Part shown: piece by piece, positions 1-8,933 of the stretch
Numbering within the stretch: the stretch's first letter is position 1
How the letters are laid out: each line of letters starts with the position of its first letter
Assembly (NCBI GenBank): GCA_041082235.1
Contig: JBDOIG010000130.1
Span: forward strand, 1-40,799
Length of the DNA: 40,799 bases
Source of the DNA: CALJEL01 sp041082235
GTDB lineage: Bacteria; Nitrospirota; Thermodesulfovibrionia; Thermodesulfovibrionales; CALJEL01
Direction of reading: 5' to 3'
The notes under the pieces: model-generated
Databases searched by the model: none
Told to the model about the DNA's origin: nothing
Seen by the model: only the letters and a program-made list of their open reading frames with translations
Made by a program: the position numbers and the translations under genes

Positions 1-805
1 CTCCAAGTACCTTTGTTGATGAAAGCCCCACTTCCTCTGATATTGCTGAGCCCTTTTCTGTAAGCCCCTTCACTCCTTTGATTATCTCTCTTAAATTCTC
101 TGCTACCTGGTTTATGGCACTGGCAAGGCTTCCTATCTCATCATTGCTTTTGATATTTATCCTTGCGGTGAGGTCTCCAGAGGCAAGTTTCTCTGCAGCA
201 TTTTCTATCTTTATTATCGGTCCTGTTATAAATCTTGATACAAACATATATACGAATCCAAGACTGAGAAGGAAAGTAATCACAAATATACCGCCTGCCC
301 ATAATATGAGGCTATATACCCTCGCATTCACTGAACTTGCCTTTACACCTACACGAAGGATAGCTATCTGTTTACCTGATGCCTCATATAAGGGCATGGA
401 AAGGTCATAGAATGAAGTATAATGCTGAATTATGCTCCTTCCTGCTGATAAGGCCTTGCTGGTAACAGGATCCTTGAGCTCCTTGCCTATAAAGGAAGTC
501 TCATTATGAAATAATATCTTCCCCTTCATATCAACAACCATGCCATAGGCTATATCCCTGTCTCTCTTTAAAAGCTCCTGAAGCTTGTCGTTAATTCCCT
601 CAATATATTCAAGGGGGATACCAAGATTTAATGCCTTGCTGATCTCCCTCTGAACTGTATCTGCCAGTGCCTCTGTCTTCAGATGAATGGCTGCCCTGAA
701 TTTATTGGCTGCTACAATGGTGAGCACCGCGGTATTGCCAGATAGTGCAAAGATAAGGATAAAGCTGATCAAGAGAGTGGATTTCTTCTGTAAATTGAGC
801 TTCAT
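1..805 (-). CDS. Membrane sensor with HAMP domain, probably methyl-accepting chemotaxis-type (C-terminus off window)
   Basis: About 268 residues are present and the frame is open at base 1. An N-terminal membrane helix (roughly residues 10-32) is followed by an extracytoplasmic domain of about 130 residues with a single-Cache look (motif VVDMKGKILFHN). A second helix lies near 172-192, then a HAMP domain (RFITGPIIKIENAAEKLASGD, NDEIGSLASAINQVAENL) and the start of a helical output region. The residues after HAMP resemble methyl-accepting chemotaxis proteins more than histidine kinases, but the output domain is not in the window. Its ATG overlaps the stop of the upstream binding-protein gene as ATGA, so it is the last visible gene of the cytochrome operon and probably translationally coupled. 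Inference: it senses a ligand or redox state connected with that operon. Confidence 0.75.
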   Translation of the reverse strand, partial: MKLNLQKKSTLLISFILIFALSGNTAVLTIVAANKFRAAIHLKTEALADTVQREISKALNLGIPLEYIEGINDKLQELLKRDRDIAYGMVVDMKGKILFHNETSFIGKELKDPVTSKALSAGRSIIQHYTSFYDLSMPLYEASGKQIAILRVGVKASSVNARVYSLILWAGGIFVITFLLSLGFVYMFVSRFITGPIIKIENAAEKLASGDLTARINIKSNDEIGSLASAINQVAENLREIIKGVKGLTEKGSAISEEVGLSSTKVLG

Positions 806-1734
806 TTGATTACCTTTGTCGCTGAGGTAAGTATATCAATTGGTATCTTCAGCCCGATTGCAGAGGCCTCCTTAAGATTTATAATCATATCTATCTTCTT
901 CGGTCTTTCCACAGGTATTGATGAAGGAGGCTCTCCTTTAAGAATCCTCATTACCATCTCCGCTGCCACCTTTCCCTGTTCATGGGGATCAGGAGTTAAT
1001 ATCATTATTGCACCTGATTCTTCACCTATACCCATGATGGATACAGCAGGGATCTTCTCTTTCCTGATAACCTGAGATACATTGTAAGAACACTGTCTTG
1101 CAACGCAGCTCGTTGTCACAAAAAGGGCATCAACACCTGATATCTTAAAAGCGTCATCAGGTTTTTTAATATTGAATCTTACAGTCTTATAATTAAATTG
1201 ACCTTCAAGCTCCTTAATCTCATCTGCCTGTCTCAGGGTATCCCTTTCAGTATCATTAAAAATAATACCAAGTTTTGAGAAATCTGAAATACTTTTAAGA
1301 TGTTTGATGGCTGTAACAACAGGAACCTTTGATGTTATTCCTGTAAGGTTCTTTCCCTTTGAATCAAGAATTTCGGGCTCATAAACACCTGTAAAGACTA
1401 CCGGGATCTTTGAGGTCTCTTTAAGGACAGCCACTGTTGCTGGTGTTCCATAGGTTACTATAACATCCATATCATAGGCCACGAGTTTTCTTGCAGCATT
1501 GCTCCAGGGAACTACAGCTGGTGCAGGTGTCTGGAGGATAATATTCACCTTGCCAGGGCCAAAACCACCTGCGGTGAGGGTCTCTATAAGGGTCTTGTGA
1601 ATCTCATTATAATAGGGTATTTCTCCTGTCATTATAATGCCTATATTCTTTTCTGTGGCAAAACTGATGCCGAGGGCCAGGAGTGATAAGAAGACCACTA
1701 AAGGAAAAAATAAGATTTTATATTTAATCACCAT
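802..1734 (-). CDS. ABC-type periplasmic substrate-binding protein (PF04392/DUF534-like)
   Basis: A 310-residue exported protein. It starts with a basic n-region and hydrophobic core ending at ALGISFA, followed by the mature start TEKNIGIIMTGE. The layout (periplasmic-binding fold, VIVTYGTPATVAVLKETSKIPVVFTGVYEP, then ALFVTTSCV and GIGEESGAIMILTPDP) fits the 'ABC transporter substrate binding protein' family PF04392. No permease or ATPase gene lies beside it. It sits between a porin-like barrel and a HAMP sensor, overlapping the barrel gene by 7 bases and the sensor gene by 4. Such orphan binding proteins often feed ligand information to a sensor rather than to a transporter; that role here is inference. 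The ligand is unknown. Confidence 0.8.
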   Translation of the reverse strand: MVIKYKILFFPLVVFLSLLALGISFATEKNIGIIMTGEIPYYNEIHKTLIETLTAGGFGPGKVNIILQTPAPAVVPWSNAARKLVAYDMDVIVTYGTPATVAVLKETSKIPVVFTGVYEPEILDSKGKNLTGITSKVPVVTAIKHLKSISDFSKLGIIFNDTERDTLRQADEIKELEGQFNYKTVRFNIKKPDDAFKISGVDALFVTTSCVARQCSYNVSQVIRKEKIPAVSIMGIGEESGAIMILTPDPHEQGKVAAEMVMRILKGEPPSSIPVERPKKIDMIINLKEASAIGLKIPIDILTSATKVIK

Positions 1735-3662
1735 CTCTTTGAGATACTTGCAAATATCAGATGAAGCCTGCCATCCTGTGTATTATCCCTTCTATCATTG
1801 TAATCAATAAAGGAGTATCTCATGCCAGCAGACCACCCTTTTTTAAGGTCATAATCAGCCCTTGCTCCAAGACCTGTTTCCTTTATATCTGCCGCTGTCT
1901 CAAGCCCTTTTATGGAATTTACCTCTGATATCAAGCCAGGGCTGAATGTGCCTTTACTTATTGTATGGGTAATATCAAGGCTCAGATTGAGTCGCTCTTC
2001 CGGGATATAATTGAGGTTCAGACCATAGGTGAAAGCCTTATCCCTGTAAAAAACCCCCGGATCAACATAATAATCAGGAGGTGAGCTTATGGTGTCATAG
2101 ATAGTGGTCTGGTTTATTTTATTGCGGATATAGGAGAAGTTTGGTGTTATGGTGAGGTTATCTTTAAGTAGGAATATCAGGCTTCCAAAGAACTTCTCTT
2201 TCCTGACCTCCCTGTCCTTGGTTTTTATCTGAAGCCCATTGTCTATATAATTAAGCCCTTCTCTCTTCTGCCATGCAACACTGTATATAAAGAGTCCGTT
2301 TATTCCCTTTACAGGACTCCAGTTAATCTGGAGCCTTCCCTCATCAGAGGTGTCAGGCTGGGTATTGTAGGCAGGCGCATCTATGTCCTGATGGATGTAT
2401 TTTGCCTTAAGGTCAAGGTTGTTTACTGGCCTTATATGAGCTGAAAGGGAAATGGTGTTTTTAACTGTTTCAGATGGAAGTTTCCATTCATCAGAGTTTT
2501 TCCTCTCAATCCTTTCTCCTGAATATTCAGCATATAATGTAAGGCCCTTAATTGCCCGATATCTTATCGTGCCTGTCACCGTATCAGTGGTAGAATCTAT
2601 AGAAGGCCTTACAGGAATGGGTGAGCTATAGGCACTGTAGCCAAGGTAATTAACAGGAATAGAATCAGGGTTGTCAAGGTCTGCCTGCCTGTGTCTGTAT
2701 CTTAAAAATATAGTGAGCTTTACATCCGGCATATAGGTAAAATCTCCTGCGGCAATAAGATAATCTGCCCTTGCTCCACTTATCTCATTTTCTCTCTCTG
2801 TTTTTGAGAGGGTTGCAGAGGCCACAATCTGACCGGTATAGGAGGTATGGATTTTAAATGTTGTTGTTGAACCCTTAAGGTCCGGCATCAAATTGTGTGG
2901 ATAGATATTCCCACCATAGGAATTCTCAAGGAGCCGGTCACCCTTCCCATCAAGTCTTTTCTCAGCATGTGTTAGCTCAATCTCCACAGGACCCAGATGG
3001 GTATTTGTTCCTATGTTAATAGACTTACTTTCCCAGTCAATGTCCCTCTCAGTTGATACCCTGTTCATCGGGAGGTAACTGGAAAGAAATCTCTGCTGTA
3101 CAGACCCCTCCCTTTTTACTTTCTGCGCATCAGCAAAAAAATGCAATGGATAATCAGGTATCTTAAACCTCATAAAAAGACTTGATATATTATTAGAGGT
3201 TCCATATTCCTGACCGGCATCCCTGCGCTCTACTGTGTATTGTGATGATGGTCCTGAATCAATAAGTATCTTATTATCAAGGTTATGGTAAAGCCCTCTG
3301 AACAATCCTCTGAGGAGGGCGATATCCTTATAGGCATATCTAATATCTCCAAAATAATCTTTTTTATTTAAGGCCTCAAATTCAAGATGGACCCTGTGAG
3401 GGAAAGGGAATGCCTTTAAAAATATCTCTCCTCCCAAAGAGGAGTGAAGATAATAAAATTCTCCTGCCCTTGGTGAGTCCTTATGCTCAATAAAGCTATA
3501 ACCAGGCTTTATATAAATCTCAGGACTTATCACAGGAAACTCATAGACATAAACAGGCTCTTCACTGCCATTTACCTGCTGGAATTCTCCATAAGAAGGA
3601 GAGCAAAGCACAGAGATAAAGAGAATTAAAAAAAGGACTATACTTTTAATCCTCTTCTTCAC
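1728..3662 (-). CDS. Outer-membrane beta-barrel, MtrB/PioB-like partner of the multihaem cytochromes
   Basis: A 644-residue protein with a cleavable signal peptide (KKRIKSIVLFLILF, cleavage near SYG). The rest alternates polar and aromatic residues in many predicted beta strands and ends in an aromatic residue (ASISKRW), as outer-membrane barrels do. It has no CXXCH motifs. Length and operon position directly after a decahaem MtrA-like lipoprotein fit the barrel of a porin-cytochrome conduit (MtrB/PioB type), which sheathes the cytochrome so electrons cross the outer membrane. Start and stop overlap its neighbours by a few bases, consistent with one transcript. Family assignment rests on architecture and context, because barrel sequences diverge strongly; a generic porin is the alternative. 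Confidence 0.7.
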   Translation of the reverse strand: MKKRIKSIVLFLILFISVLCSPSYGEFQQVNGSEEPVYVYEFPVISPEIYIKPGYSFIEHKDSPRAGEFYYLHSSLGGEIFLKAFPFPHRVHLEFEALNKKDYFGDIRYAYKDIALLRGLFRGLYHNLDNKILIDSGPSSQYTVERRDAGQEYGTSNNISSLFMRFKIPDYPLHFFADAQKVKREGSVQQRFLSSYLPMNRVSTERDIDWESKSINIGTNTHLGPVEIELTHAEKRLDGKGDRLLENSYGGNIYPHNLMPDLKGSTTTFKIHTSYTGQIVASATLSKTERENEISGARADYLIAAGDFTYMPDVKLTIFLRYRHRQADLDNPDSIPVNYLGYSAYSSPIPVRPSIDSTTDTVTGTIRYRAIKGLTLYAEYSGERIERKNSDEWKLPSETVKNTISLSAHIRPVNNLDLKAKYIHQDIDAPAYNTQPDTSDEGRLQINWSPVKGINGLFIYSVAWQKREGLNYIDNGLQIKTKDREVRKEKFFGSLIFLLKDNLTITPNFSYIRNKINQTTIYDTISSPPDYYVDPGVFYRDKAFTYGLNLNYIPEERLNLSLDITHTISKGTFSPGLISEVNSIKGLETAADIKETGLGARADYDLKKGWSAGMRYSFIDYNDRRDNTQDGRLHLIFASISKRW

Positions 3663-4651
3663 TGTACAAACCTCCCCTTTCCACTCTGGGAAGGGATATC
3701 TGTTCCGTGAATCCTTGGGTGGCAGTCAGTGCATCTTCCATAAAGTGTAACCTTTCTTTCAAGATCAGGGGTTGTTGAGAGCCTGTGCCCTTCATGACAT
3801 TGAAGACATAGAAAAGGCTCCCTTGCCTGCAGAAGATTATTATTCACAGAGCCATGCTGAAGATGGCAGTTAAGACAGTTATCCATAAGATCTGCATGCT
3901 CATAAACAAAAGGGCCTTCCTTGTCTGCATGGCACTGGGTACATTGCTCTTTTACACCTTTCCTCAGAAGTTTTTCAGGGACATCTCCATGAGCATTATG
4001 ACAGTCTGTGCAGAATACCCTGAGCTCAGGAACAGGGTGATGGCTGGGAAGGCTGAATTCTGCCCTGATATTGCTGTGGCATCCATAACACATCTTTGCA
4101 GTCTCCTTCGGACTGACGATCAGGTCAGGGCCGGCATGTATCTTATGGCAGTCAGAGCAGGAGACATCATTAATAGCATGCTGAGAGGCATTCCATTGAT
4201 GAAGATTGAATGTAGCATTGGCAGTATGACACTTAAGGCATATAAGCGAGAGTGCCTGTGGAGGAAGTTTCTTGAGGTCTATTAATGTCTCATATTTGCA
4301 TTTTGTCTCTATGCCCTTGTTTTTGTCCTCTTCAACCTTTTCAGGTGTAATACCCTCAATGGCAAGGCTTCCTGGTCCATGACAGGACTCACAATCAACA
4401 ACAGGCATACCGGATTCCCTTGAAAGCTGGGCACCCATGGTACTTGCCTCAAAATCTCTCCTTATCTTATCATGGCTGTGACAGGCTGAAAGACACCTCT
4501 CTGTACCAACATACTGGGCATCAATACGACCGGCTATTAATCTTTCATATTCTTTAATTGGGATAATAGGTCTTGATGCCTTGAGCGCCTCGCATCCTGT
4601 GAATATTAAAATAGCTGATATAAGGCTCAGTATCCATACTTTATATTGCAT
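3659..4651 (-). CDS. MtrA/DmsE-like decahaem c-type cytochrome lipoprotein
   Basis: 330 residues from the ATG at 4651, chosen over an in-frame start 60 bases upstream because it has a GGAG ribosome site 6 bases ahead and gives a clean lipoprotein signal peptide (ISAILIFTGC, lipid cysteine 20). Nine CXXCH motifs are seen at about residues 87, 138, 165, 188, 214, 237, 259, 282 and 307. There is also a CX3CH motif (CLSACH) at 53-58, making ten potential haems. Length and haem count match MtrA/DmsE-family decahaem cytochromes (Shewanella MtrA has about 333 residues and 10 haems). It probably carries electrons through the barrel encoded just downstream. The gene overlaps that barrel by 4 bases and follows a second cytochrome gene by 67 bases. 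Confidence 0.85.
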   Translation of the reverse strand: MQYKVWILSLISAILIFTGCEALKASRPIIPIKEYERLIAGRIDAQYVGTERCLSACHSHDKIRRDFEASTMGAQLSRESGMPVVDCESCHGPGSLAIEGITPEKVEEDKNKGIETKCKYETLIDLKKLPPQALSLICLKCHTANATFNLHQWNASQHAINDVSCSDCHKIHAGPDLIVSPKETAKMCYGCHSNIRAEFSLPSHHPVPELRVFCTDCHNAHGDVPEKLLRKGVKEQCTQCHADKEGPFVYEHADLMDNCLNCHLQHGSVNNNLLQAREPFLCLQCHEGHRLSTTPDLERKVTLYGRCTDCHPRIHGTDIPSQSGKGRFVQ

Positions 4652-4718
4652 GGAAATCTCCAGAGATATTTTTATTGAGCTCCATTTTTTCACCTGTAAA
4701 GGACATGCCACCCTTCTT

Positions 4719-6083
4719 TTAATTGTATATCATAGCATCCCTGTCATTCCTTGATGGCCTTTGTATAGATGGTGTTATTCCAAGCGCAAGGCATGAATCA
4801 TATAGAAGCTGCGCTGCATAGGGATAGTTATGCACATAGGCACCGGGCTCTTTATTTACGAACTGTAGATTAAAGGCTGCCATGAGCTCACTCTCCTTCC
4901 ACTGGATAACCCTGTTAGCAAATGTCTGTTGCTGGGGGTCCGGAGTCCTGAAGAAATAGGGATACACATTAGGATTATAAAATATACCCTCACCGTTACC
5001 TCTACCAGACTTAGCAAGCTCATCTATTATCTGTTGTTTCAATGTCTCAAGGGCTTCCTTCCTTCCATAGACATCAAAATCAGTTATCCCCGCGTGGCAT
5101 TGCTGGCAGACCTTTATATTCTTTTTATTGCCATCTTTGATTTTAAATGTATGACCTCCGAGGTCTTCATCATCTGAATCTGCCATGTGGCATCCTGTGC
5201 ATGACATAACCTGATGCTGGAATATGCCGCTTGAATATCTGCCTGAAAAAGTAATCCCTGTAAATTCTTGACCCCTGAATTCATAACCTTTAAGACTGAA
5301 AAGCATGGCACCTGCTGGAAAATAATGTGGGTTTACAAATGTTTGATTAGAAATTGTTTCATCATTTCCATTATAAGGATCTACTGATTTACCTTTCATT
5401 GCCTTATACAGACTCCATCCACTCTCCCTTGCCTGATGACAGGTAATACATGTTGCAGAAGGGCCTGCACCCATTATTGTGGCATCCTCAACATGTGTAG
5501 TACCACTACCACTTATGAGGGTCACATCACCTGATTTTCTCAATCTCCTGTTATTTTTTGCTGGATAACCCTTGGCATCGTGACAGGCATTGCATGTAAG
5601 ATGATGAGCTGCTATATCAGAGGTTGGAGGTGACCAGTCTGGATATAAGGTATTACTTGAATCCACATAGGAAGCATATCCTATTCCTGAATGACACCTG
5701 AGACAGAGACCTAAGGTAAAATTATATGTAAAGGCTGGGCTTTTAATATCTGAATGGCCTGACTTAAAGACCTGCCTTGCAATCTTCATATCAGTATTAT
5801 GATAGTCATGGCAGGATGCGGAACAGGCATTAGCACTTGACCTCAGCACATAACCCATTCCCTCTGGAGCCCATGAAATGGCATTCTCAAGGATATAACC
5901 TTCAAGCCCATTTGTCGTAAGGTCATCATAATGGGTATCTTCAATATCAGTTCCATGGCATTTGAGGCATTCCTGAGATGTGACCTGTGAGGGAAGACCT
6001 GTTTCCTTATATTCCTCACCTCCCCCGCAGGCAAAAAGAATTACAAAGATTAATAACTCAATAATTAACCAATTTGTCCTCAT
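4719..6083 (-). CDS. Multihaem c-type cytochrome lipoprotein (7 haem motifs)
   Basis: 454 residues. The signal peptide ends in a lipobox (VILFAC, cysteine 19) followed by GGG, which points to an outer-membrane lipoprotein. Haem motifs: CLKCH 39, CSASCH (CX3CH) 87, CLRCH 127, CNACH 164, CITCH 212, CTGCH 295, CQQCH 326. The last 120 residues have no haem motifs and are rich in Tyr, Phe and Asn. It is the first gene of a minus-strand operon with an MtrA-like decahaem cytochrome and a barrel, so it may be the terminal or cell-surface cytochrome of an electron conduit, in the role of MtrC/OmcA, though it is not recognisably related to them. An enzymatic multihaem protein such as a nitrite or tetrathionate reductase is not excluded. 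Confidence 0.8.
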   Translation of the reverse strand: MRTNWLIIELLIFVILFACGGGEEYKETGLPSQVTSQECLKCHGTDIEDTHYDDLTTNGLEGYILENAISWAPEGMGYVLRSSANACSASCHDYHNTDMKIARQVFKSGHSDIKSPAFTYNFTLGLCLRCHSGIGYASYVDSSNTLYPDWSPPTSDIAAHHLTCNACHDAKGYPAKNNRRLRKSGDVTLISGSGTTHVEDATIMGAGPSATCITCHQARESGWSLYKAMKGKSVDPYNGNDETISNQTFVNPHYFPAGAMLFSLKGYEFRGQEFTGITFSGRYSSGIFQHQVMSCTGCHMADSDDEDLGGHTFKIKDGNKKNIKVCQQCHAGITDFDVYGRKEALETLKQQIIDELAKSGRGNGEGIFYNPNVYPYFFRTPDPQQQTFANRVIQWKESELMAAFNLQFVNKEPGAYVHNYPYAAQLLYDSCLALGITPSIQRPSRNDRDAMIYN

Positions 6084-6671
6084 TGGCTAACTATAAGATA
6101 CTGAATTCTAATTCATAAGTCAAGATTTTTAAATTTCCTGTAATCTGCTGTTAGGAATAGGAGGGAATGCCGAAAAGACTTTATTGCGACACCTTAATGT
6201 AAGCTTTTTAATTAACATGACCGAACATATCCTTCACCATCTGGTGATAAAATTTTTGTTACAGAGCTTTGAGGGGCAAAGCCCTTTTGAGCTTTATAAA
6301 GGCTTTGAGGCTTACTGTGCTATAACCTGTTTCTATAGGCAATTTCCAGAATTTCCAGATTGCTATCAAGTTTTCCTCTGTAAGAAGATACGATGCATAT
6401 AGAAGATTTATAGCAGACCTGAAATATTCTGAATTCTGAATCTTGAATCCTGTATCCTGACCATTATCCTTACAAAGCCATTGAGGTAGAGGGTCTCAGA
6501 ACATCATTGTTTTTCTGGATAATGCTGTGCCTTTTTCAACAGGCAACTTACGCAGTTCGCCCGTGAGGTGGATTTCCCTGATGATTTTCCATTGATTTAT
6601 CTTTTCTGATTGGGCTAAAATTTTATTGCTGCCCCTAAAGGGGGCTTAACAAGCATTTGAAGGAGGTATTT
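6084..6671. other. Gene-free interval between divergent genes
   Basis: This interval separates the cytochrome operon (minus) from the outer-membrane protein gene (plus), so it must hold both promoters. The middle is occupied by a copy of the MITE-like repeat (6139-6311). A short inverted repeat, GCCCC/GGGGC at 6631-6645, lies just upstream of the AGGAGG ribosome site of the plus-strand gene. A 72-codon open frame inside the repeat has no ribosome site and is not considered a gene. I recognise no known riboswitch. Confidence 0.5.
6139..6311 (+). repeat. MITE-like intergenic repeat, copy 1 (diverged)
   Basis: Shares the core GCCGAAAAGACTTTATTGCG plus ACACCTTAATGTAA with copies at 20451 and 22053. 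It shares the tail GAGCTTTATAAAGGCTTTGA with the copy at 22053. The outer CGGGGTATGC end seen in the other copies has decayed here to GAGGGAATGC. A small hairpin (GGGGCAAAGCCC) lies inside, as in copy 3. No transposase is encoded. Confidence 0.6.
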
Positions 6672-7268
6672 ATGAAAAGGTTTTTAATTTTATTCCTTTC
6701 AGTGGTTACTATCCTGAGCCTCTCTTTTAAAATGGCTGAAGCTCAGGAGGCCGGTGAACTTGGCATCAAACTCCAGAGCATCAATTTTGAGGACATCTCT
6801 GATAGTAAGGCCTATGCCTCTGTCTTTGGCTATATTAATACCACACCTAATGCAGCAATAGGTTTTGAGATAGGAACAGCAAATATTGAAGATGAAACTT
6901 ATTATATTTGGGGTGACCGTTATGAAGAGTCAATTGATTTTACTCCTATTGAGGTGAATCTGAAACTCAGGGCAAAGTCAAGGGGGGAGACAGGTTTTGC
7001 CCTTGACCTTGGGGGTGGTGTTAGCTACAATGTGCTTAATTATAAACTCTATGTAAATGATGTAAAAGTAGTTGATGAGAACAAAAACCTCTTTGGCTGG
7101 CAGGTCTTTGTATCAGGGAAATATTTTTTTACACCTCCAAGGGCAAGTTTCGGAATCTTTGCTGGTGCTGAGATAAAATACCAGTGGGTTGATTCCTTTA
7201 CAGAATATGGAGAAGAAGTAGATCTGTCAAATACAAGATTCGGTCTTGAAGTCGGTGTCATGTTCTAA
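6672..7268 (+). CDS. Small outer-membrane beta-barrel protein
   Basis: 198 residues from the ATG at 6672, which has AGGAGG 5 bases ahead; a TTG 15 bases earlier is less likely. The signal peptide is KRFLILFLSVVTILSLSFKMAEA, followed by the mature start QEAGELGIKLQS. The body alternates short beta strands with Gly and aromatic residues (GYINTTPNAAIGFEIG, GFALDLGGGVSYN, FGIFAGAEIKYQW) and ends in GLEVGVMF with a C-terminal Phe. This is the pattern of 8-strand OmpX/OmpW-like porin-family barrels. Function unknown. The next gene begins inside or immediately after its end, so the two are probably co-transcribed. Confidence 0.7.
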   Translation: MKRFLILFLSVVTILSLSFKMAEAQEAGELGIKLQSINFEDISDSKAYASVFGYINTTPNAAIGFEIGTANIEDETYYIWGDRYEESIDFTPIEVNLKLRAKSRGETGFALDLGGGVSYNVLNYKLYVNDVKVVDENKNLFGWQVFVSGKYFFTPPRASFGIFAGAEIKYQWVDSFTEYGEEVDLSNTRFGLEVGVMF

Positions 7269-8910
7269 AACCTTACTGGCACCCCAAAAAATCATTAGAT
7301 TTTTGGGGGACCTCGTATCTTTAATCTTAGCCGCAACCTTAATATTTTTCTCTTCCTGCAGGGTTGAGCATAAGATAAAGGAACCTGAATCCATCAGGGT
7401 GGGAGCCCTTGCTGATGCAAGGATGCTCCTACCCCTTTTTGCCTCTGATAGTGCATCTGCTGATATAAGCAGTCTTATATTCAATGGCCTCACAAAGTAT
7501 GACAGGAATATAAATCTAACAGGTGATCTTGCTGAGTCATGGGAAATTAAGAAGGGTGGCAGAGAAATAATCTTTCATCTCAGAAAAAGGGTTCTATGGC
7601 ACGATGGTGAGGAGTTCACCTCAAGAGATGTGCTTTTCACATACAGGGCTGTTACTGATCCAAAAAATCCAACTCCCTATGGCGGGATTTATGGCCCTGT
7701 TGAAAAGGTAGAGGCTATTGATAAATATACAGTAAGGGTTATTTACAAAGAGCCCTTTGCACCCGCCCTTGAATCATGGGGGATGGGGATACTGCCAGCT
7801 CATCTTCTTGAAGGCAAAGACCTTGCAAAGAGTGAGCTCAATAGAGTCCCTGTGGGTACAGGTCCATACAGGCTCAAGAGATGGATAACGGGTCAGAGGA
7901 TTGAGCTTGAGAGGTTTGAGGATTATTTTGAGGGAAGGCCAAATATTAAGAAATATATAGCGAGGATAATACCTGATATATCCACCATGTTTCTTGAACT
8001 CAAATTCGGTGGCATTGATTATATGGGCCTTACTCCAGCCCAGTATAAATTGAAGGCAGAGACAGAATATTTTAAGGAGAGATTTCAGAGATTCAGATAC
8101 CCTGCCTTCGGGTATACCTATCTTGGTTTTAATCTCCTTGATGAGAGATTTCGTGATATAAGGGTCAGAAAGGCTATAGCCTATGCTATTGACAGGGAAA
8201 AAATAATAAAGGGTGTCCTTCTTGGTTATGGAAGACCCTGTACAGGACCATTTCCACCGGATTCATGGGCTTACAATAAAAACATTAAAGGCTATCCCTA
8301 TGACCCTCAGAAGGCACTTGAACTTCTTAAGGATGCTGGCTGGGTAAAGGATAAAGATGGCTTATTAAAGCAAATCGGGGTCCCCCAGAAATCGTCAGGT
8401 TTGTTGGGGCACAGGTATGGAAGACCTTTTAAATTCACTGTGCTCGTAAATCAGGGCAATTCCCAGAGACTCATGGCAGCCCAGATAATCAAAGAAGACC
8501 TCAAGAAGATAGGTATAGAGATGGATATAAAGGTGCTGGAATGGCAGACCCTGTTACATCAGTTTATTGATAAAAAGCTCTTTGAGGCGGTAATAATGGG
8601 ATGGGCCCTGTCCAGAGACCCGGATATTTATGACATATGGCATTCATCAAAGACAAGAGAAGGAGAGTTCAATTTCATCTCCTACGCTAACCCTGAGGTG
8701 GATCGTTTGCTCCTTCAGGGAAGGACTACCCTTGATATAAATAAAAGAAAGAAGATTTATCACAGGATTCATGAGATACTCCATGAAGAACAGCCTACAG
8801 TCTTTTTATATGTTCCTGATGCCCTTCCAGTGATTCACAAAAGGTTCAAAGGTATAGAGCCTTCCCCTATTGGAATATGGCATAACTTTATTCACTGGTA
8901 TGTGGAATAA
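7246..8910 (+). CDS. Oligopeptide/dipeptide ABC transporter substrate-binding lipoprotein (SBP family 5)
   Basis: About 550 residues. The family-5 signature is clear: SIRVGALADARMLLPLFASDSASADISSL, LAESWEIKKGGREIIFHLRKRVLWHDGEEFTSRDV, VPVGTGPYRLKRW, DIRVRKAIAYAIDREKII, then GYPYDPQKALELLKDAGW. A hydrophobic stretch ends in FFSSC, giving a lipidated periplasmic protein. The start is unclear. The frame is open from a TTG at 7246 inside the previous gene, no good ribosome site is seen, and the palindromic repeat at 7281-7308 encodes residues just before the signal core. A second repeat (8381-8412) adds a peptide near residues 379-391 between GLLKQ and GRPFKF. No permease genes are adjacent, so it may serve a remote Opp/Dpp system. 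Confidence 0.85.
   Translation: MKSVSCSKTLLAPQKIIRFLGDLVSLILAATLIFFSSCRVEHKIKEPESIRVGALADARMLLPLFASDSASADISSLIFNGLTKYDRNINLTGDLAESWEIKKGGREIIFHLRKRVLWHDGEEFTSRDVLFTYRAVTDPKNPTPYGGIYGPVEKVEAIDKYTVRVIYKEPFAPALESWGMGILPAHLLEGKDLAKSELNRVPVGTGPYRLKRWITGQRIELERFEDYFEGRPNIKKYIARIIPDISTMFLELKFGGIDYMGLTPAQYKLKAETEYFKERFQRFRYPAFGYTYLGFNLLDERFRDIRVRKAIAYAIDREKIIKGVLLGYGRPCTGPFPPDSWAYNKNIKGYPYDPQKALELLKDAGWVKDKDGLLKQIGVPQKSSGLLGHRYGRPFKFTVLVNQGNSQRLMAAQIIKEDLKKIGIEMDIKVLEWQTLLHQFIDKKLFEAVIMGWALSRDPDIYDIWHSSKTREGEFNFISYANPEVDRLLLQGRTTLDINKRKKIYHRIHEILHEEQPTVFLYVPDALPVIHKRFKGIEPSPIGIWHNFIHWYVE
7281..7309 (+). repeat. Palindromic repeat, copy A (start of peptide-binding protein)
   Basis: Arms CCCCAAAAAATC and GATTTTTGGGG surround ATTA. 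It is read in frame as APQKIIRFLGD at the very N-terminus of the peptide-binding protein. Confidence 0.7.
8381..8412 (+). repeat. Palindromic repeat, copy B (inside peptide-binding protein)
   Basis: A degraded copy with arms TCCCCCAGAAATC and TTTGTTGGGGCA around GTCAGG. It is read in frame as GVPQKSSGLLG, which interrupts a segment that is normally continuous in this family (GLL followed by a basic turn and GRPF-F). Confidence 0.6.
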
Positions 8911-8933
8911 CAGAAGTTCAGAGGGCCTGGCTT

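Noticed and set aside
6184..6402. 72-codon plus-strand frame in the intergenic space
   Set aside because: It lies inside the MITE-like repeat, starts without a ribosome site and has no counterpart kept open in the other copies.
6480..6671. Possible riboswitch upstream of the outer-membrane protein gene
   Set aside because: I could not match the segment to any known riboswitch consensus. Only a short GCCCC/GGGGC hairpin is present.
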